The translations under genes were made by a program, and so were the position numbers. A stretch of DNA of 13,145 bases from Acidobacteriota bacterium (GTDB taxonomy: Bacteria > Acidobacteriota > Terriglobia > UBA7540). The stretch lies in NCBI GenBank assembly GCA_021827255.1, contig JAKAWO010000047.1, positions 1 to 13,145 on the forward strand, read 5' to 3'. The notes under the pieces are model-generated. The model searched no databases. It was not told the DNA's origin and worked only from the letters and a program-made list of their open reading frames with translations. Positions within the stretch are counted from its first letter, which is position 1; each line of letters opens with the position of its first letter. Shown here in pieces: positions 5,624 to 13,145 of the stretch.

Positions 5624-7374
5624 TACAGGGCCGGGTTTTTGAAGCGTTCGGGCGGCGGGGTGCGGTCGGCGCCGTTGCGGGCGCGCAGGAAGTCAAAGTC
5701 GCAGCCCTGGTTCGCCTGCAGGATGTGGTCCAGGAACATTCGTCCGTAGCCACGGGTGTAATGCGGGTCCGGCGGCCGCCAGGCGGCGAGGCGCTTTCTG
5801 ATTTCGCTCTCGGAAACCAGAAGTTCCAGCCGCCGGTTTTTGATATCGAGTTCGATTTCATCGCCGCTTTGGACGACGGCGAGCGGACCGCCCACGGCCG
5901 CTTCGGGCGCGATGTGGACGACGATGGTGCCGAAGCTCGTGCCGCTGATGCGGGCGTCGCTCAGCCGAAGCATGTCGCTGACGCCGGCCGCGAGCAGCTT
6001 GGCCGGGATCGGCAAATGTCCCCACTCAGGCATGCCGGGCGCGCCTTTCGGCCCGGCGTTTTTCAGCACCAGCACGCTCGATTCGTCCACCTCGAGCTTC
6101 GGGTCGTCAATACGTTCGAGCAAGTCGAGGTTGTTTTCAAACACCACGGCGCGTCCTTGGTGCTGCGCCAGATGTGGGGAAACGGCCGATTGCTTGATCA
6201 CGGCGCCCGTCGGCGCCAGGTTGCCGCGCAGGATGACCGTGCCGCCTTCCGGCTTAAGCGGCTGGGCGAGCGGCTTGATGACCTCGCGATTGAAGCAGGC
6301 GGCATCGGCGATATTTTCAGCCACCGTTTTGCCCGTCGCGGTCAGGGCATCGCGATGGAGCAGCGGCTCAATCTCTTTCATTACCGCCCGCAAACCGCCC
6401 GCATAGCAGAAATCCTCCATCAGGAATTTTCCTGACGGCCGGACGTTGGCGACCACGGGCGTGGTTCGCGAAAATTCGTCAAACGTTTCAAGCGGCAAGT
6501 CCAATCCGAGCCGCCCCGCCAGCGCCACCAGATGAACAATGGCGTTGGTCGAGCCGCCAATGGCCATGTCGGCGCGGATGGCGTTTTCCAGGGCCGCGCG
6601 GGTCATCAGGCGCGAGGGCCGCAAGTCCTCATGAACCATTTCCACGATGCGGCGGCCGCTTCGCTCCGCGAGCGCCAAACGGCGGGAATCGCTGGCCGGC
6701 AGGTCGGCGGCGCCCGCAAGTGTCATGCCCAGCGCTTCGGCGATGCAAGCCATGGTGGAGGCGGTGCCCATCACCCCGCAGTGGCCGGCGCTGCGGGAAA
6801 CGCAAGACTCCACCTCGCACCATTCTTCTTCGCTCAGCCGCCCGGCGCGCACTTGTTCCCACAAGCGGCGAATGTCCGTGCCTGCGCCGATCTCCTTGCC
6901 GCGGCACATGCCGCGCAGCATCGGCCCGCCCGGAACCATCAGGGCGGGAACGTCGGCGCTGGCCGCGCCCATCAATTGCGCCGGAGTGGTCTTGTCGCAG
7001 CCGCAGAGCAGCACGACGCCGTCAAGCGGATAAGCCGTGATGCACTCTTCCACATCCATCGCCATCAGATTGCGATAGAGCATGGTGGTTGGCTTCATCA
7101 GCATCTCGCCAAGCGAGATGGTGGGAAACTCGAGCGGAAAACCGCCCGCTTCCCACACGCCGCGCTTTACCGCCTCCGCCACCTGGCGCAAGTGAGCGTT
7201 GCAGTTGTTCAGTTCGCTCCAGGAGTTGCAAATGCCGACGACCGGCTTCGATTGAAACACCGCTTCGCTGAAGCCTTCGGCGCGCAGCCATGCGCGGTGC
7301 GCCATGCCCCAACGGTCGTTTTTGCCGAACCACGCCCGGCTGCGAAGCGAGTGGGTGTCTTTTGCGGTTTTCAC
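5623..7374 (-). CDS. IlvD/Edd-family sugar-acid dehydratase, probably L-arabinonate dehydratase
   Basis: Cytoplasmic iron-sulfur and Mg2+-dependent dehydratase that removes water from an aldonic acid to give a 2-keto-3-deoxy acid. The 583 residues match the pentonate dehydratases (Rhizobium L-arabinonate dehydratase, about 579). Three cysteines expected to hold a [2Fe-2S] cluster are C58 (ELNNCNAHL), C126 (LCGCDKTTP) and C199 (SAGHCGVMGTAST). E90, D127 and K128 fit the magnesium site, K128 being the lysine that is carbamylated in relatives. S477 in ARISGTSFG matches the catalytic serine. AIGGSTNA (271-278) and RGNLAPTGAV (383-392) are further family motifs. The start is GTG at 7374, with AAAGGA about five bases upstream. 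It lies 161 bases downstream of the receptor gene on the same strand and convergent with the TIM-barrel gene. D-xylonate, L-fuconate or another aldonate cannot be excluded as substrate. BCAA-type IlvD is unlikely given the pentonate-specific sequence throughout. Confidence 0.87.
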   Translation of the reverse strand: MKTAKDTHSLRSRAWFGKNDRWGMAHRAWLRAEGFSEAVFQSKPVVGICNSWSELNNCNAHLRQVAEAVKRGVWEAGGFPLEFPTISLGEMLMKPTTMLYRNLMAMDVEECITAYPLDGVVLLCGCDKTTPAQLMGAASADVPALMVPGGPMLRGMCRGKEIGAGTDIRRLWEQVRAGRLSEEEWCEVESCVSRSAGHCGVMGTASTMACIAEALGMTLAGAADLPASDSRRLALAERSGRRIVEMVHEDLRPSRLMTRAALENAIRADMAIGGSTNAIVHLVALAGRLGLDLPLETFDEFSRTTPVVANVRPSGKFLMEDFCYAGGLRAVMKEIEPLLHRDALTATGKTVAENIADAACFNREVIKPLAQPLKPEGGTVILRGNLAPTGAVIKQSAVSPHLAQHQGRAVVFENNLDLLERIDDPKLEVDESSVLVLKNAGPKGAPGMPEWGHLPIPAKLLAAGVSDMLRLSDARISGTSFGTIVVHIAPEAAVGGPLAVVQSGDEIELDIKNRRLELLVSESEIRKRLAAWRPPDPHYTRGYGRMFLDHILQANQGCDFDFLRARNGADRTPPPERFKNPAL

Positions 7375-7494
7375 GGTTTCCTTTCTTTGCAGTCCAAACA
7401 GAGCTCATGCCGCGATACGCCCCGAATCGTGCTGGCAGTTGGCAAGCAGGCGTGCTCGAATGGCTGCCGGCCTCCAGCGGGGGGATGGACGCTT

Positions 7495-7523
7495 ATCCTA
7501 AATTTGGACCATTTCCAGATTAA
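7495..7523 (-). promoter_or_regulatory. Weak candidate promoter of the dehydratase gene
   Basis: An AT-rich island in the 161-base gap holds TTAATC (7523-7518) and TAGGAT (7500-7495), 17 bases apart on the minus strand. The -35 matches only three of six bases. The spacer contains the short inverted repeat TGGTCCA, which could be a regulator half-site. Read-through from the receptor gene is the alternative. Confidence 0.25.
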
Positions 7524-7535
7524 CACTCTGCGGCC

Positions 7536-10500
7536 TCAGAACTCCAAGTGCAGCGACATCTGGATGAAGCGCGGGCTGCCGATGGTTTGTTGCATCAGCC
7601 CAAAGCCGTTCTCCGACTGGTTCTGGGCGGGGGTGAGGAAAGCAGGAACGTCGTAATAGTTGGGATTGAGCTGGGAATTGTTGTTGGGGGCATCGAAGCT
7701 GGGCGTATTGAACAGATTGAAGAAGTCGGCTTGATAGCGGAGGGTCAAGCGCTCGGTGAGCTTGATGTTCTTGTAGAGTGAAAAATCGAAGCGCGATTGA
7801 AAAGGGCTGGAGAAGTTGTTGCGGCCGGCGGCTCCGTAGCCCGTTTCAAGGGTGTCGCAGAAATTGCTGGCGCTGCCGTCGGCGGTGGGGCCGCAGGGCG
7901 GAACGCCGTCTTGTCCTGGCTGGACCAACGGAATGGCAAAGTTATTGGGGTTGAGCCCCGGCGTTCCTTGGACGGCCGCTTGAGTGGAAGCGGGCGTGGC
8001 GCCGGCGGCCAGCGGAAACAGCGGATTGGTGATGACGTCGTTCGAGCTGTAGTAAAGAGATGCGACGCCACCCGTGAAGTCCCAGACGCTGAACGGCAAG
8101 CCGCTCTCGAGAATGGTGATGCCGCTCAGCCCCCAGCCATTGAGAAATTTCCCCGCCCGCGAGCTTGTACCGGCGGGCGAAGGGAGCTGGTAAAGATAGC
8201 TGAAGGCAAAGACGTGCGTGCGGTTGAAGCCGGCATTGCCGTAGGCCGAGGCGGGGTGGTTGGGGTCGTTGCCGTTATAAAACAGCCCTAACGAGCTGCC
8301 CTCGTCGAGAACGTGCGACCAAGTGTAGGAACCGTTGATCTGCAGGCCGTGGCTCAAGCGCTTGTTGACGCTAAATTGAAGCGCGTTGTAATTCGAAATG
8401 CCCTCGGCTTCCCAGATGGCCATGTTGGGGCTGTAACCGACGTAAGGAACGCGCAAGTCCACGTTGCCGCCGTCAAAGCTGCTGTTGTAGTTGCTGAAAG
8501 GTTCGCTGGCCAAGCCGGCGTAAGGGTAGGGCGAGAAGGGGCCATATTGGGACTCAAAGCAGTCGCCGCTGTAGGCGCCCGTCGCGGCCGCCGTGTCGCA
8601 AGGATTGTAACCGTAACTGTAAATCTGCCCGTTCACCGGATGCTGGGGCGCGGCGAGACGCGGCTGGTTGATGGGAATGGGCAAAACCTGGTGAATGCCG
8701 TGGTTGCCGGCATAGCCGAGCGTGAGGACCAGGTTGTTGCTCGGCTGCCATTGGACGTCGGCCGTCCAGTTCTCCGAATACGGCAGCTTGTTGTTGATGC
8801 CGTAACCGCCAATCTGGGCAGGAATGGATCCGCCGTCGGCGGTGTCGGGGCCGACCTCGTTCGGCCCGCAACCGAGCGGGTTGGGCATCAGGCCGGCGGG
8901 GCACCCGGCGGTGGCGGTCAAGTTGGGAATGGTTCGCGCGAAGAGCGCTGGATTGCCCACGGCAACCGAAGGCGCCGAGGGGCCGAGCGGATCGGAAAGC
9001 GTGGAACCGGCAGGACTGCTAAAGGGCACGACGAAAGGCAATTCCTGAGTGACTCCAAGAGGGCCGCTGATGCCGTAGCCGGCGCCGGGAGAAAATTCCG
9101 TGAAGAACTCGCCGCGATCGTCATAGAGGCCGTAACCGGCGCGAAAGACCAGGTTGCGGCTGAACGACGGAGAATAAACGACGCCGAGGCGAGGCTCCAA
9201 GCCCCACTGGTTCGCCCGGAGGGTGGACGCGCTCACGCCCGGCGTGGCGTATTTGGGATTGTTGCCGGCCACGATTAAGCCGTCATTGACGACCGTATCG
9301 GTGGCCGCGTCGTATTTGTAAAGCGCCGGATCGAAGTTGGTGAGCAAGCCGTTTTTCTCCGCAAGCGGGCCGTCGTAGTCAAACCGGACGCCGTAACTCA
9401 GCGACAGGCGAGGCCCCAGGCGCCATTTGTCCTGAAGGTAAAGCCCAGCCTGGTTGGCGCGGTAATAGCGGTTGCTGGAACCGACCAGGAGGCGGGTGGA
9501 ACGGATCTTGCCGGCCAGAAAGTCGGTGAAGTTGTTGACGGTGATTTGGGCGGCCGCGTTGGCGCGGTTGATGACGTTGAGCTGGAGGCGATTGAAATTG
9601 CCGCCGAAGGTGACGATGTGCGAGCCGATCACCCAGTCCACGTTGGAGCTGTAGGCGAATTGGTTCTGAAAGACGCCGCCGTTCGTGAAGTTGCCCGCGG
9701 AGCCGAACCGCAAGCTGTTCCCCAACTGGGCGCTGGAGCTGTCAATGGTGACGCCGGGGAAAAGCGAATCGCCAAACAAGTTCATGCCCACGCCTGAAGG
9801 CGACAATTGCTGCTGGATGTTGGCATAGGCGATTTCGCGGATAAAGCCCGCCCGCTGCTCCCAGGTCAGCGACGGCGACATCAGGCTGGTGTTGTCCAGG
9901 GAGAGCACTTGGCTGCCGGCCCGAAGCTGCTGCGGAAATCCAAGCACGTAGCTCACCGCAAACGGCGAAACGGTGGGGTCGCGCTGATAGTAGTATTTCT
10001 CCGCCAGGCGATCCTTCGAGCTGAGGTTGTAGTCGAGATTGAGGTTGATCTGGTCGGCGATGAAACTGGGCGACCCCTGCACGACCGCGTCATAACCCAA
10101 GCTGCCCGCCTCCGTGGGGTTGGTAAGGGTGGGGGTGGGAATCAGATACTGATTGCCGATCTTGGCATTGAGCAGTTTGAGCGCCACCGGATTGATGGAG
10201 CTGACGCCGAATTCCTGCTCGAGGGTGGCGGCGCTGCGGTCATTGGTCAGCCGCAGAGGCACGGTCAGGCGCGAGGTTCCGTTCAACTGGTCGTGATCCC
10301 GAGCGCCCTGATAGGAGCCGAAGAAGAAGAGCTTGTCGCGCTTGATCGGCCCGCCGAAAGTCCCTCCGGCGACGTTGCGGTGCAGGGAGGGAACCTTCTG
10401 GCTCTGGGGAATGGCGGGGGAAGCGTTGTAGAAGAACGGCGCCGCGTTCCAGCCGCTCGACTGGTGGTACCAATAGGCCTGACCGTGAAACTGGTTGGTG

Positions 10501-11357
10501 CCGGAGCGAGTGATCAACTCGATGTGCGCGCCGCTATTGGCGCCTTGCGAGGCGTCATACATGGAGGTGTTGACGCGCAATTCCTCAATCGTCTCGGGAG
10601 GCGGGGTGGGCAGACCCTGCCCGATGGCGTCATAGACGGAAGTGTTGGTCTGAACTTGGCCCCCGACGAGGAAGTGCTCGCCGGTGTTGAAGGTAAATCG
10701 GGCTTCGCCGACCGAACTGGAGGTTTTGCCGTTGAAGATGTTGTCCGCGCCAATCCCGTTGAAGGAGATGCTGTTGCTGGTGTCGCGCTGGCCATTGGCC
10801 CAGACCTCCTGATTGCCCAAGCCCGCGTTGGTGCCGGAGCCGCTCAAAAGCTCGGCATTGACACCGGGACTCAGGATCGCCAGTTGGGTGAAGCTGCCGG
10901 TGCCGAGCGGGATCGCCTGAATCACCGAAGGGCTGAGAACGTAACCGTTGGTCGTGTCCACACGGTTCAAAAGCGGCGTCGCGCGCACTGTGACGGTCGT
11001 GGTGGCCGCGCCGACCTGCAGGACGGCATCCACGGTGGCGGTCCGGTTGGACTGGACCTGAACGCCCGAGTGAACCTCGGTTTTGAAATTCGGCTTGGCG
11101 AAGGTGAGGGCGTAGGCGCCGATGGGAAGTCCGAAGAACTGGTAGGCGCCGGAGCCGTTCGTCTCCGAGGAACGGCGGAATCCCGTGGCCGCATTGAGCG
11201 CGGAGACCTTAACCCCTGGAACGACGGCCCCGGAAATGTCCTTGACGACTCCCGTGATCGAGCCCAGAAGCTGCTGCGCCGCGGCAGGAACCGGCTTCCC
11301 GACGCAGAGTGTCAGAAAAAGTAAGCTACCCAGAGTTCGGCGCGCAAAGCTGCTCAT
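7536..11357 (-). CDS. Oar-like TonB-dependent outer-membrane receptor
   Basis: A 1273-residue outer-membrane protein expected to import a ligand, probably a plant oligosaccharide, using TonB energy. It begins with a Sec signal peptide (MSSFARR then a hydrophobic core, cleavage near PAAA-QQ at about 27-28). A carboxypeptidase-regulatory-like beta domain follows at about 30-117 (GVVKDISGAVVPGVKV, then SGAYQFFGLPIGAY). The plug region (about 135-285) includes PPPETIEELRVNTSMYDA, then a long beta barrel (from GTNQFHGQAYWYH and GGTFGGPIKRDKLFFFGSY onward). It ends in LHLEF, with the terminal aromatic typical of barrel assembly. A longer frame begins at 11393, but GGGAGGA lies six bases before the ATG at 11357 and abuts the ATG at 11363, so 11357 is chosen. 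No SusD-like partner is visible, unlike Bacteroidetes systems. This architecture is common in acidobacteria. The substrate is unknown; the sugar-acid dehydratase gene follows on the same strand. Confidence 0.92.
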   Translation of the reverse strand: MSSFARRTLGSLLFLTLCVGKPVPAAAQQLLGSITGVVKDISGAVVPGVKVSALNAATGFRRSSETNGSGAYQFFGLPIGAYALTFAKPNFKTEVHSGVQVQSNRTATVDAVLQVGAATTTVTVRATPLLNRVDTTNGYVLSPSVIQAIPLGTGSFTQLAILSPGVNAELLSGSGTNAGLGNQEVWANGQRDTSNSISFNGIGADNIFNGKTSSSVGEARFTFNTGEHFLVGGQVQTNTSVYDAIGQGLPTPPPETIEELRVNTSMYDASQGANSGAHIELITRSGTNQFHGQAYWYHQSSGWNAAPFFYNASPAIPQSQKVPSLHRNVAGGTFGGPIKRDKLFFFGSYQGARDHDQLNGTSRLTVPLRLTNDRSAATLEQEFGVSSINPVALKLLNAKIGNQYLIPTPTLTNPTEAGSLGYDAVVQGSPSFIADQINLNLDYNLSSKDRLAEKYYYQRDPTVSPFAVSYVLGFPQQLRAGSQVLSLDNTSLMSPSLTWEQRAGFIREIAYANIQQQLSPSGVGMNLFGDSLFPGVTIDSSSAQLGNSLRFGSAGNFTNGGVFQNQFAYSSNVDWVIGSHIVTFGGNFNRLQLNVINRANAAAQITVNNFTDFLAGKIRSTRLLVGSSNRYYRANQAGLYLQDKWRLGPRLSLSYGVRFDYDGPLAEKNGLLTNFDPALYKYDAATDTVVNDGLIVAGNNPKYATPGVSASTLRANQWGLEPRLGVVYSPSFSRNLVFRAGYGLYDDRGEFFTEFSPGAGYGISGPLGVTQELPFVVPFSSPAGSTLSDPLGPSAPSVAVGNPALFARTIPNLTATAGCPAGLMPNPLGCGPNEVGPDTADGGSIPAQIGGYGINNKLPYSENWTADVQWQPSNNLVLTLGYAGNHGIHQVLPIPINQPRLAAPQHPVNGQIYSYGYNPCDTAAATGAYSGDCFESQYGPFSPYPYAGLASEPFSNYNSSFDGGNVDLRVPYVGYSPNMAIWEAEGISNYNALQFSVNKRLSHGLQINGSYTWSHVLDEGSSLGLFYNGNDPNHPASAYGNAGFNRTHVFAFSYLYQLPSPAGTSSRAGKFLNGWGLSGITILESGLPFSVWDFTGGVASLYYSSNDVITNPLFPLAAGATPASTQAAVQGTPGLNPNNFAIPLVQPGQDGVPPCGPTADGSASNFCDTLETGYGAAGRNNFSSPFQSRFDFSLYKNIKLTERLTLRYQADFFNLFNTPSFDAPNNNSQLNPNYYDVPAFLTPAQNQSENGFGLMQQTIGSPRFIQMSLHLEF

Positions 11358-11370
11358 GGTCATTCCTCCC

Positions 11371-11388
11371 TTCGGCCGCGGGGCCGAA
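11371..11388 (-). promoter_or_regulatory. Leader hairpin abutting the receptor Shine-Dalgarno site
   Basis: TTCGGCC (11371-11377) and GGCCGAA (11382-11388) form a perfect 7-bp stem with a GC-only 4-base loop. On the message its 3' end touches the GGGAGGA ribosome-binding site at 11370-11364. It could stabilise the 5' end or hold the site single-stranded; no function is proven by the sequence. Confidence 0.4.
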
Positions 11389-11639
11389 CGCAATGTGGGT
11401 CTCTGTCGGCAAAAGGATACCCAAAAATCATTCCAATGGGCTAAAAAAAATACTTATGGTCGCGTTAAAGAGTCCTGAAGGGAAGATGATGATTTGATTA
11501 AAGCGCGAAGACGGAGGCAAGACCCTACGCCCCAAACGGTCGCCGCAAGGTTCGCCAAAGGAGGGGCGGCAGTGAAGTCTTTCATATGCGAGGCTCTGAG
11601 GTGCTCCACGCTTCGCCATCCCCTCGCGCCAAGCGCCCG

Positions 11640-11648
11640 TGGTATGAT
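11640..11648 (+). promoter_or_regulatory. Extended -10 promoter of kbl
   Basis: TGGTATGAT (11640-11648) is an extended -10 element (TGnTATnnT form). No good -35 lies 17 bases upstream, as is usual for extended -10 promoters. Transcription would start near 11655, about 35 bases before the kbl start codon. Confidence 0.5.
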
Positions 11649-11689
11649 GCCGTCTTCAACTGCGCGGGCCGCCACCGCGGAGCGCTGCC

Positions 11690-12874
11690 ATGCCCAAGGC
11701 CCAGCTCCAATATCTGAGCGACGAACTTCAGAAACTGCGCGAGCAGAAGCTCTATCAGAAGCTTCGAGTGCTCGAGGGCGAGCAGCTTCCCGTCGCCCGC
11801 TTTGACGGCCGCGAGGTCATCAATCTCTCTTCCAACAATTACCTGGGCCTGACGACGCATCCCAGGCTCAAAGCGCGCGCCATCGAGGCTATTGAAAAAT
11901 ACGGCGTGGGCTCCGGAGCTGTCCGCAGCATCGCCGGCACGATGACGATTCACCTGGCGCTGGAGGAGAAAATCGCCCGCTTTAAGCAAGTTGAAGCCGC
12001 CGTGGTTTTCCAATCCGGCTTTACCGCCAACGCCGGAACGGTGGCCGCGATTCTGAGCCGCGAGGACATCATCATCTCCGACGAGCTCAACCACGCTTCC
12101 ATCATTGACGGCTGCCGGCTTTCGCGAGCTGAAATCAAAGTTTTTCCCCACAAGGACGTGGCCGCCTGCGAAACAATTCTGAGAGAAATCGCCTCGCGCC
12201 CCGGCCGCAAGTTGCTCATCACCGACGGCGTCTTTTCGATGGACGGTGACATCGCGCCACTGCCCGAGCTCGCGGCGCTGGCGGAAAAGTACGGCTGCAT
12301 CATGATGCTCGATGACGCCCACGCTTCCGGCGTCCTCGGCCGCAACGGCCGCGGCACCGTGGACCATTTCAACCTTCACGGCCGCGTGGACATCCAGGTG
12401 GGCACGCTCTCGAAAGCCATCGGCGCGCTGGGCGGCTACGTCGGCTCGACCCGCGACGCGATCGAATTCCTATATCATCGCGCCCGGCCGTTTCTGTTTT
12501 CCACTTCCCATCCACCCTCCGTCGCGGCCACGTGCCTGGCCGCATTCGAAATCCTGGAGGAAGAGCCGCAGTTGATCGAGCGCCTATGGGGGAATACGCG
12601 ATTCTTCAAGGCCGGCCTCAAAAAGCTTGGCTTCAACACGGGCATGAGCGAAACTCCCATCACGCCCGTCATCGTCGGCGACGCGGCGCTCGCCCACGAA
12701 TTCTCCCGCCAGCTCTTCGAGCAAGGCGTCTTTGCCCAGAGCATCGGCTTCCCGACCGTCCCCCAAGGCAAAGCCCGCATCCGCACCATCGTCACCGCCA
12801 CGCACACCCGCGACCAGCTTTCCCGCGCCCTCAGCATCCTCGAGAGCGTTGCCAAGAAATTGCGGATTACCTAA
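11690..12874 (+). CDS. kbl: Glycine C-acetyltransferase (2-amino-3-ketobutyrate CoA ligase)
   Basis: PLP-dependent alpha-oxoamine synthase, cytoplasmic. In the breakdown direction it splits 2-amino-3-ketobutyrate with CoA into glycine and acetyl-CoA. The 394 residues match the family length. Key elements are SSNNYLGLTTHPRL (47-60), SIAGTMTIHLALEEK (80-94), DELNHASIIDG (131-141) with H135 for ring stacking, DGVFSMDGDIAPL (179-191), LDDAHASGVLGRNGRG (207-222) with D208 for the pyridine nitrogen and H211, and TLSKAIGALGGY (239-250) with the Schiff-base lysine K242. PFLFSTSHPPSVA follows. The match to Bacillus-type Kbl is closer than to BioF, but members of this family are often confused, so BioF-like activity remains possible. 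The ATG at 11690 has GGAG eight bases upstream. No threonine dehydrogenase gene adjoins it in the window; the gene appears monocistronic. Confidence 0.9.
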   Translation: MPKAQLQYLSDELQKLREQKLYQKLRVLEGEQLPVARFDGREVINLSSNNYLGLTTHPRLKARAIEAIEKYGVGSGAVRSIAGTMTIHLALEEKIARFKQVEAAVVFQSGFTANAGTVAAILSREDIIISDELNHASIIDGCRLSRAEIKVFPHKDVAACETILREIASRPGRKLLITDGVFSMDGDIAPLPELAALAEKYGCIMMLDDAHASGVLGRNGRGTVDHFNLHGRVDIQVGTLSKAIGALGGYVGSTRDAIEFLYHRARPFLFSTSHPPSVAATCLAAFEILEEEPQLIERLWGNTRFFKAGLKKLGFNTGMSETPITPVIVGDAALAHEFSRQLFEQGVFAQSIGFPTVPQGKARIRTIVTATHTRDQLSRALSILESVAKKLRIT

Positions 12875-12913
12875 GACGGACCACAGCCCGCGGCCACCGC
12901 CCACCGGCCCCGG

Positions 12914-12927
12914 CTCGAAAAATCGAG
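12914..12927. repeat. Small hairpin downstream of kbl
   Basis: CTCGA (12914-12918) and TCGAG (12923-12927) pair around AAAA, 40 bases after the kbl stop. No T-run follows, so it is at best a weak terminator for kbl before the next promoter. Confidence 0.25.
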
Positions 12928-12942
12928 AGGCCGCACAGCGCC

Positions 12943-12971
12943 TTGACGCGCGCCAGGCCATATGCTAGCGT
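12943..12971 (+). promoter_or_regulatory. Promoter of the right-edge small gene
   Basis: TTGACG (12943-12948, five of six bases of consensus) and TAGCGT (12966-12971) are separated by 17 bases. A TGC directly before the latter gives an extended -10 (TGCTAGCGT). Transcription would start near 12978, about 40 bases before a start codon with a strong ribosome-binding site at 13005-13011. Confidence 0.6.
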
Positions 12972-13016
12972 TTCGAGGGAGGGTTGTGCTCAACCCGAAG
13001 CCCGAAGGAGGTTAGT

Positions 13017-13145
13017 ATGAGAAAGGCTATACTCTAGGGCACCCTCGTAGTCCTCGTCATCGTCGCCGCCGGCTCCAGCCTGAGCGCGATACGCGTCACC
13101 TGCAACTGTACAGCTCCCGGCGGTAGCCGTTCCGGCAGCATATCA
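13017..13145 (+). pseudogene. Small secreted-protein gene interrupted by an amber codon, runs off window
   Basis: ATG at 13017 sits five bases after a consensus AAGGAGG (13005-13011), under a good promoter. The frame reads MRKAIL, then TAG at 13035-13037, then stays open for 36 codons to the window edge with GTLVVLVIVAAGSSLSA, which is a hydrophobic core and signal-peptidase-like end. It continues IRVTCNC. Read through the stop, this is a textbook signal peptide (MRK, core, SLSA). No in-frame ATG, GTG or TTG lies between the stop and the core that would rescue export. Either one base has changed (CAG or TGG to TAG are single-step possibilities), making it a pseudogene or sequencing error, or the amber codon is read through. 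No family is recognisable from the visible part. Confidence 0.55.

Larger units (their letters stand above)
11358..11689. other. Divergent control region between receptor and kbl
   Basis: These 332 bases hold the receptor leader and ribosome-binding site (minus), a leader hairpin at 11371-11388, an AT-rich patch at about 11410-11500 likely to contain the receptor promoter, and the kbl promoter near 11640. In the patch TATCCT on the minus strand (11420-11415) is a fair -10, but I find no convincing -35 for it. No RNA gene is recognisable. Confidence 0.5.

Noticed and set aside
6532..7656. 374-codon plus-strand frame across the dehydratase and the gap to the receptor
   Set aside because: Antisense to catalytic regions of the dehydratase, with His and Ala rich shadow composition and no plausible ribosome-binding site.
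9807..11324. 505-codon plus-strand frame opposite the TonB receptor
   Set aside because: Shadow of the receptor gene, with no start context and a low-complexity Gly, Arg and Val rich composition.
11358..11393. Longer N-terminus for the receptor starting at 11393
   Set aside because: It would place charged residues before the signal peptide and ignore the GGGAGGA site, which is correctly spaced only for the ATG at 11357.
11420..11450. Possible sigma54 promoter for the receptor (TTGGAATGATTTTTGG on the minus strand)
   Set aside because: The spacing is close, but the invariant GC of the -12 element is GG, so it does not meet the consensus.

Overview
The window is GC-rich, densely coded bacterial DNA. 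Three features suggest an acidobacterium or a close relative: a very long Oar-type TonB-dependent receptor with an N-terminal carboxypeptidase-regulatory-like domain and no SusD partner, a Tat-targeted sugar isomerase-like protein, and sugar genes scattered in small divergent units. This assignment is inference from gene content; no rRNA or other phylogenetic marker is present. The theme is pentose and sugar-acid catabolism, centred on L-arabinose.

Layout. Positions 1-4040 (minus strand) hold an apparent operon read right to left: araB (ribulokinase), araD (ribulose-5-phosphate 4-epimerase) and a sodium/solute symporter that runs off the left edge. The divergent control region 4041-4407 carries a good sigma70-type promoter for araB. 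A LacI-family operator overlaps its -10 element, and the araB leader is potentially structured. The region also holds a separate promoter for the rightward gene at 4408-5343, a Tat-exported hydroxypyruvate-isomerase-like TIM-barrel protein. Positions 5344-5622 contain no intact gene but hold a short coding relic and two hairpins. Positions 5623-7374 (minus) encode an IlvD/Edd dehydratase close to L-arabinonate dehydratase. Positions 7536-11357 (minus) encode the TonB-dependent receptor. After a second divergent control region, 11690-12874 (plus) encodes glycine C-acetyltransferase (Kbl). At the right edge a well-formed promoter and Shine-Dalgarno site lead into a secreted-protein-like frame interrupted by an amber codon at codon 7.

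How the genes fit together (inference). The receptor would import an oligosaccharide or sugar acid across the outer membrane and the symporter would carry the monosaccharide across the inner membrane. AraB and AraD convert L-ribulose to D-xylulose 5-phosphate; the isomerase AraA is not in the window. The dehydratase belongs to the competing non-phosphorylative route, so the locus may feed L-arabinose or a related sugar acid into two pathways. Kbl looks metabolically unrelated. Every large plus-strand frame opposite these genes is a shadow ORF of GC-rich coding DNA.
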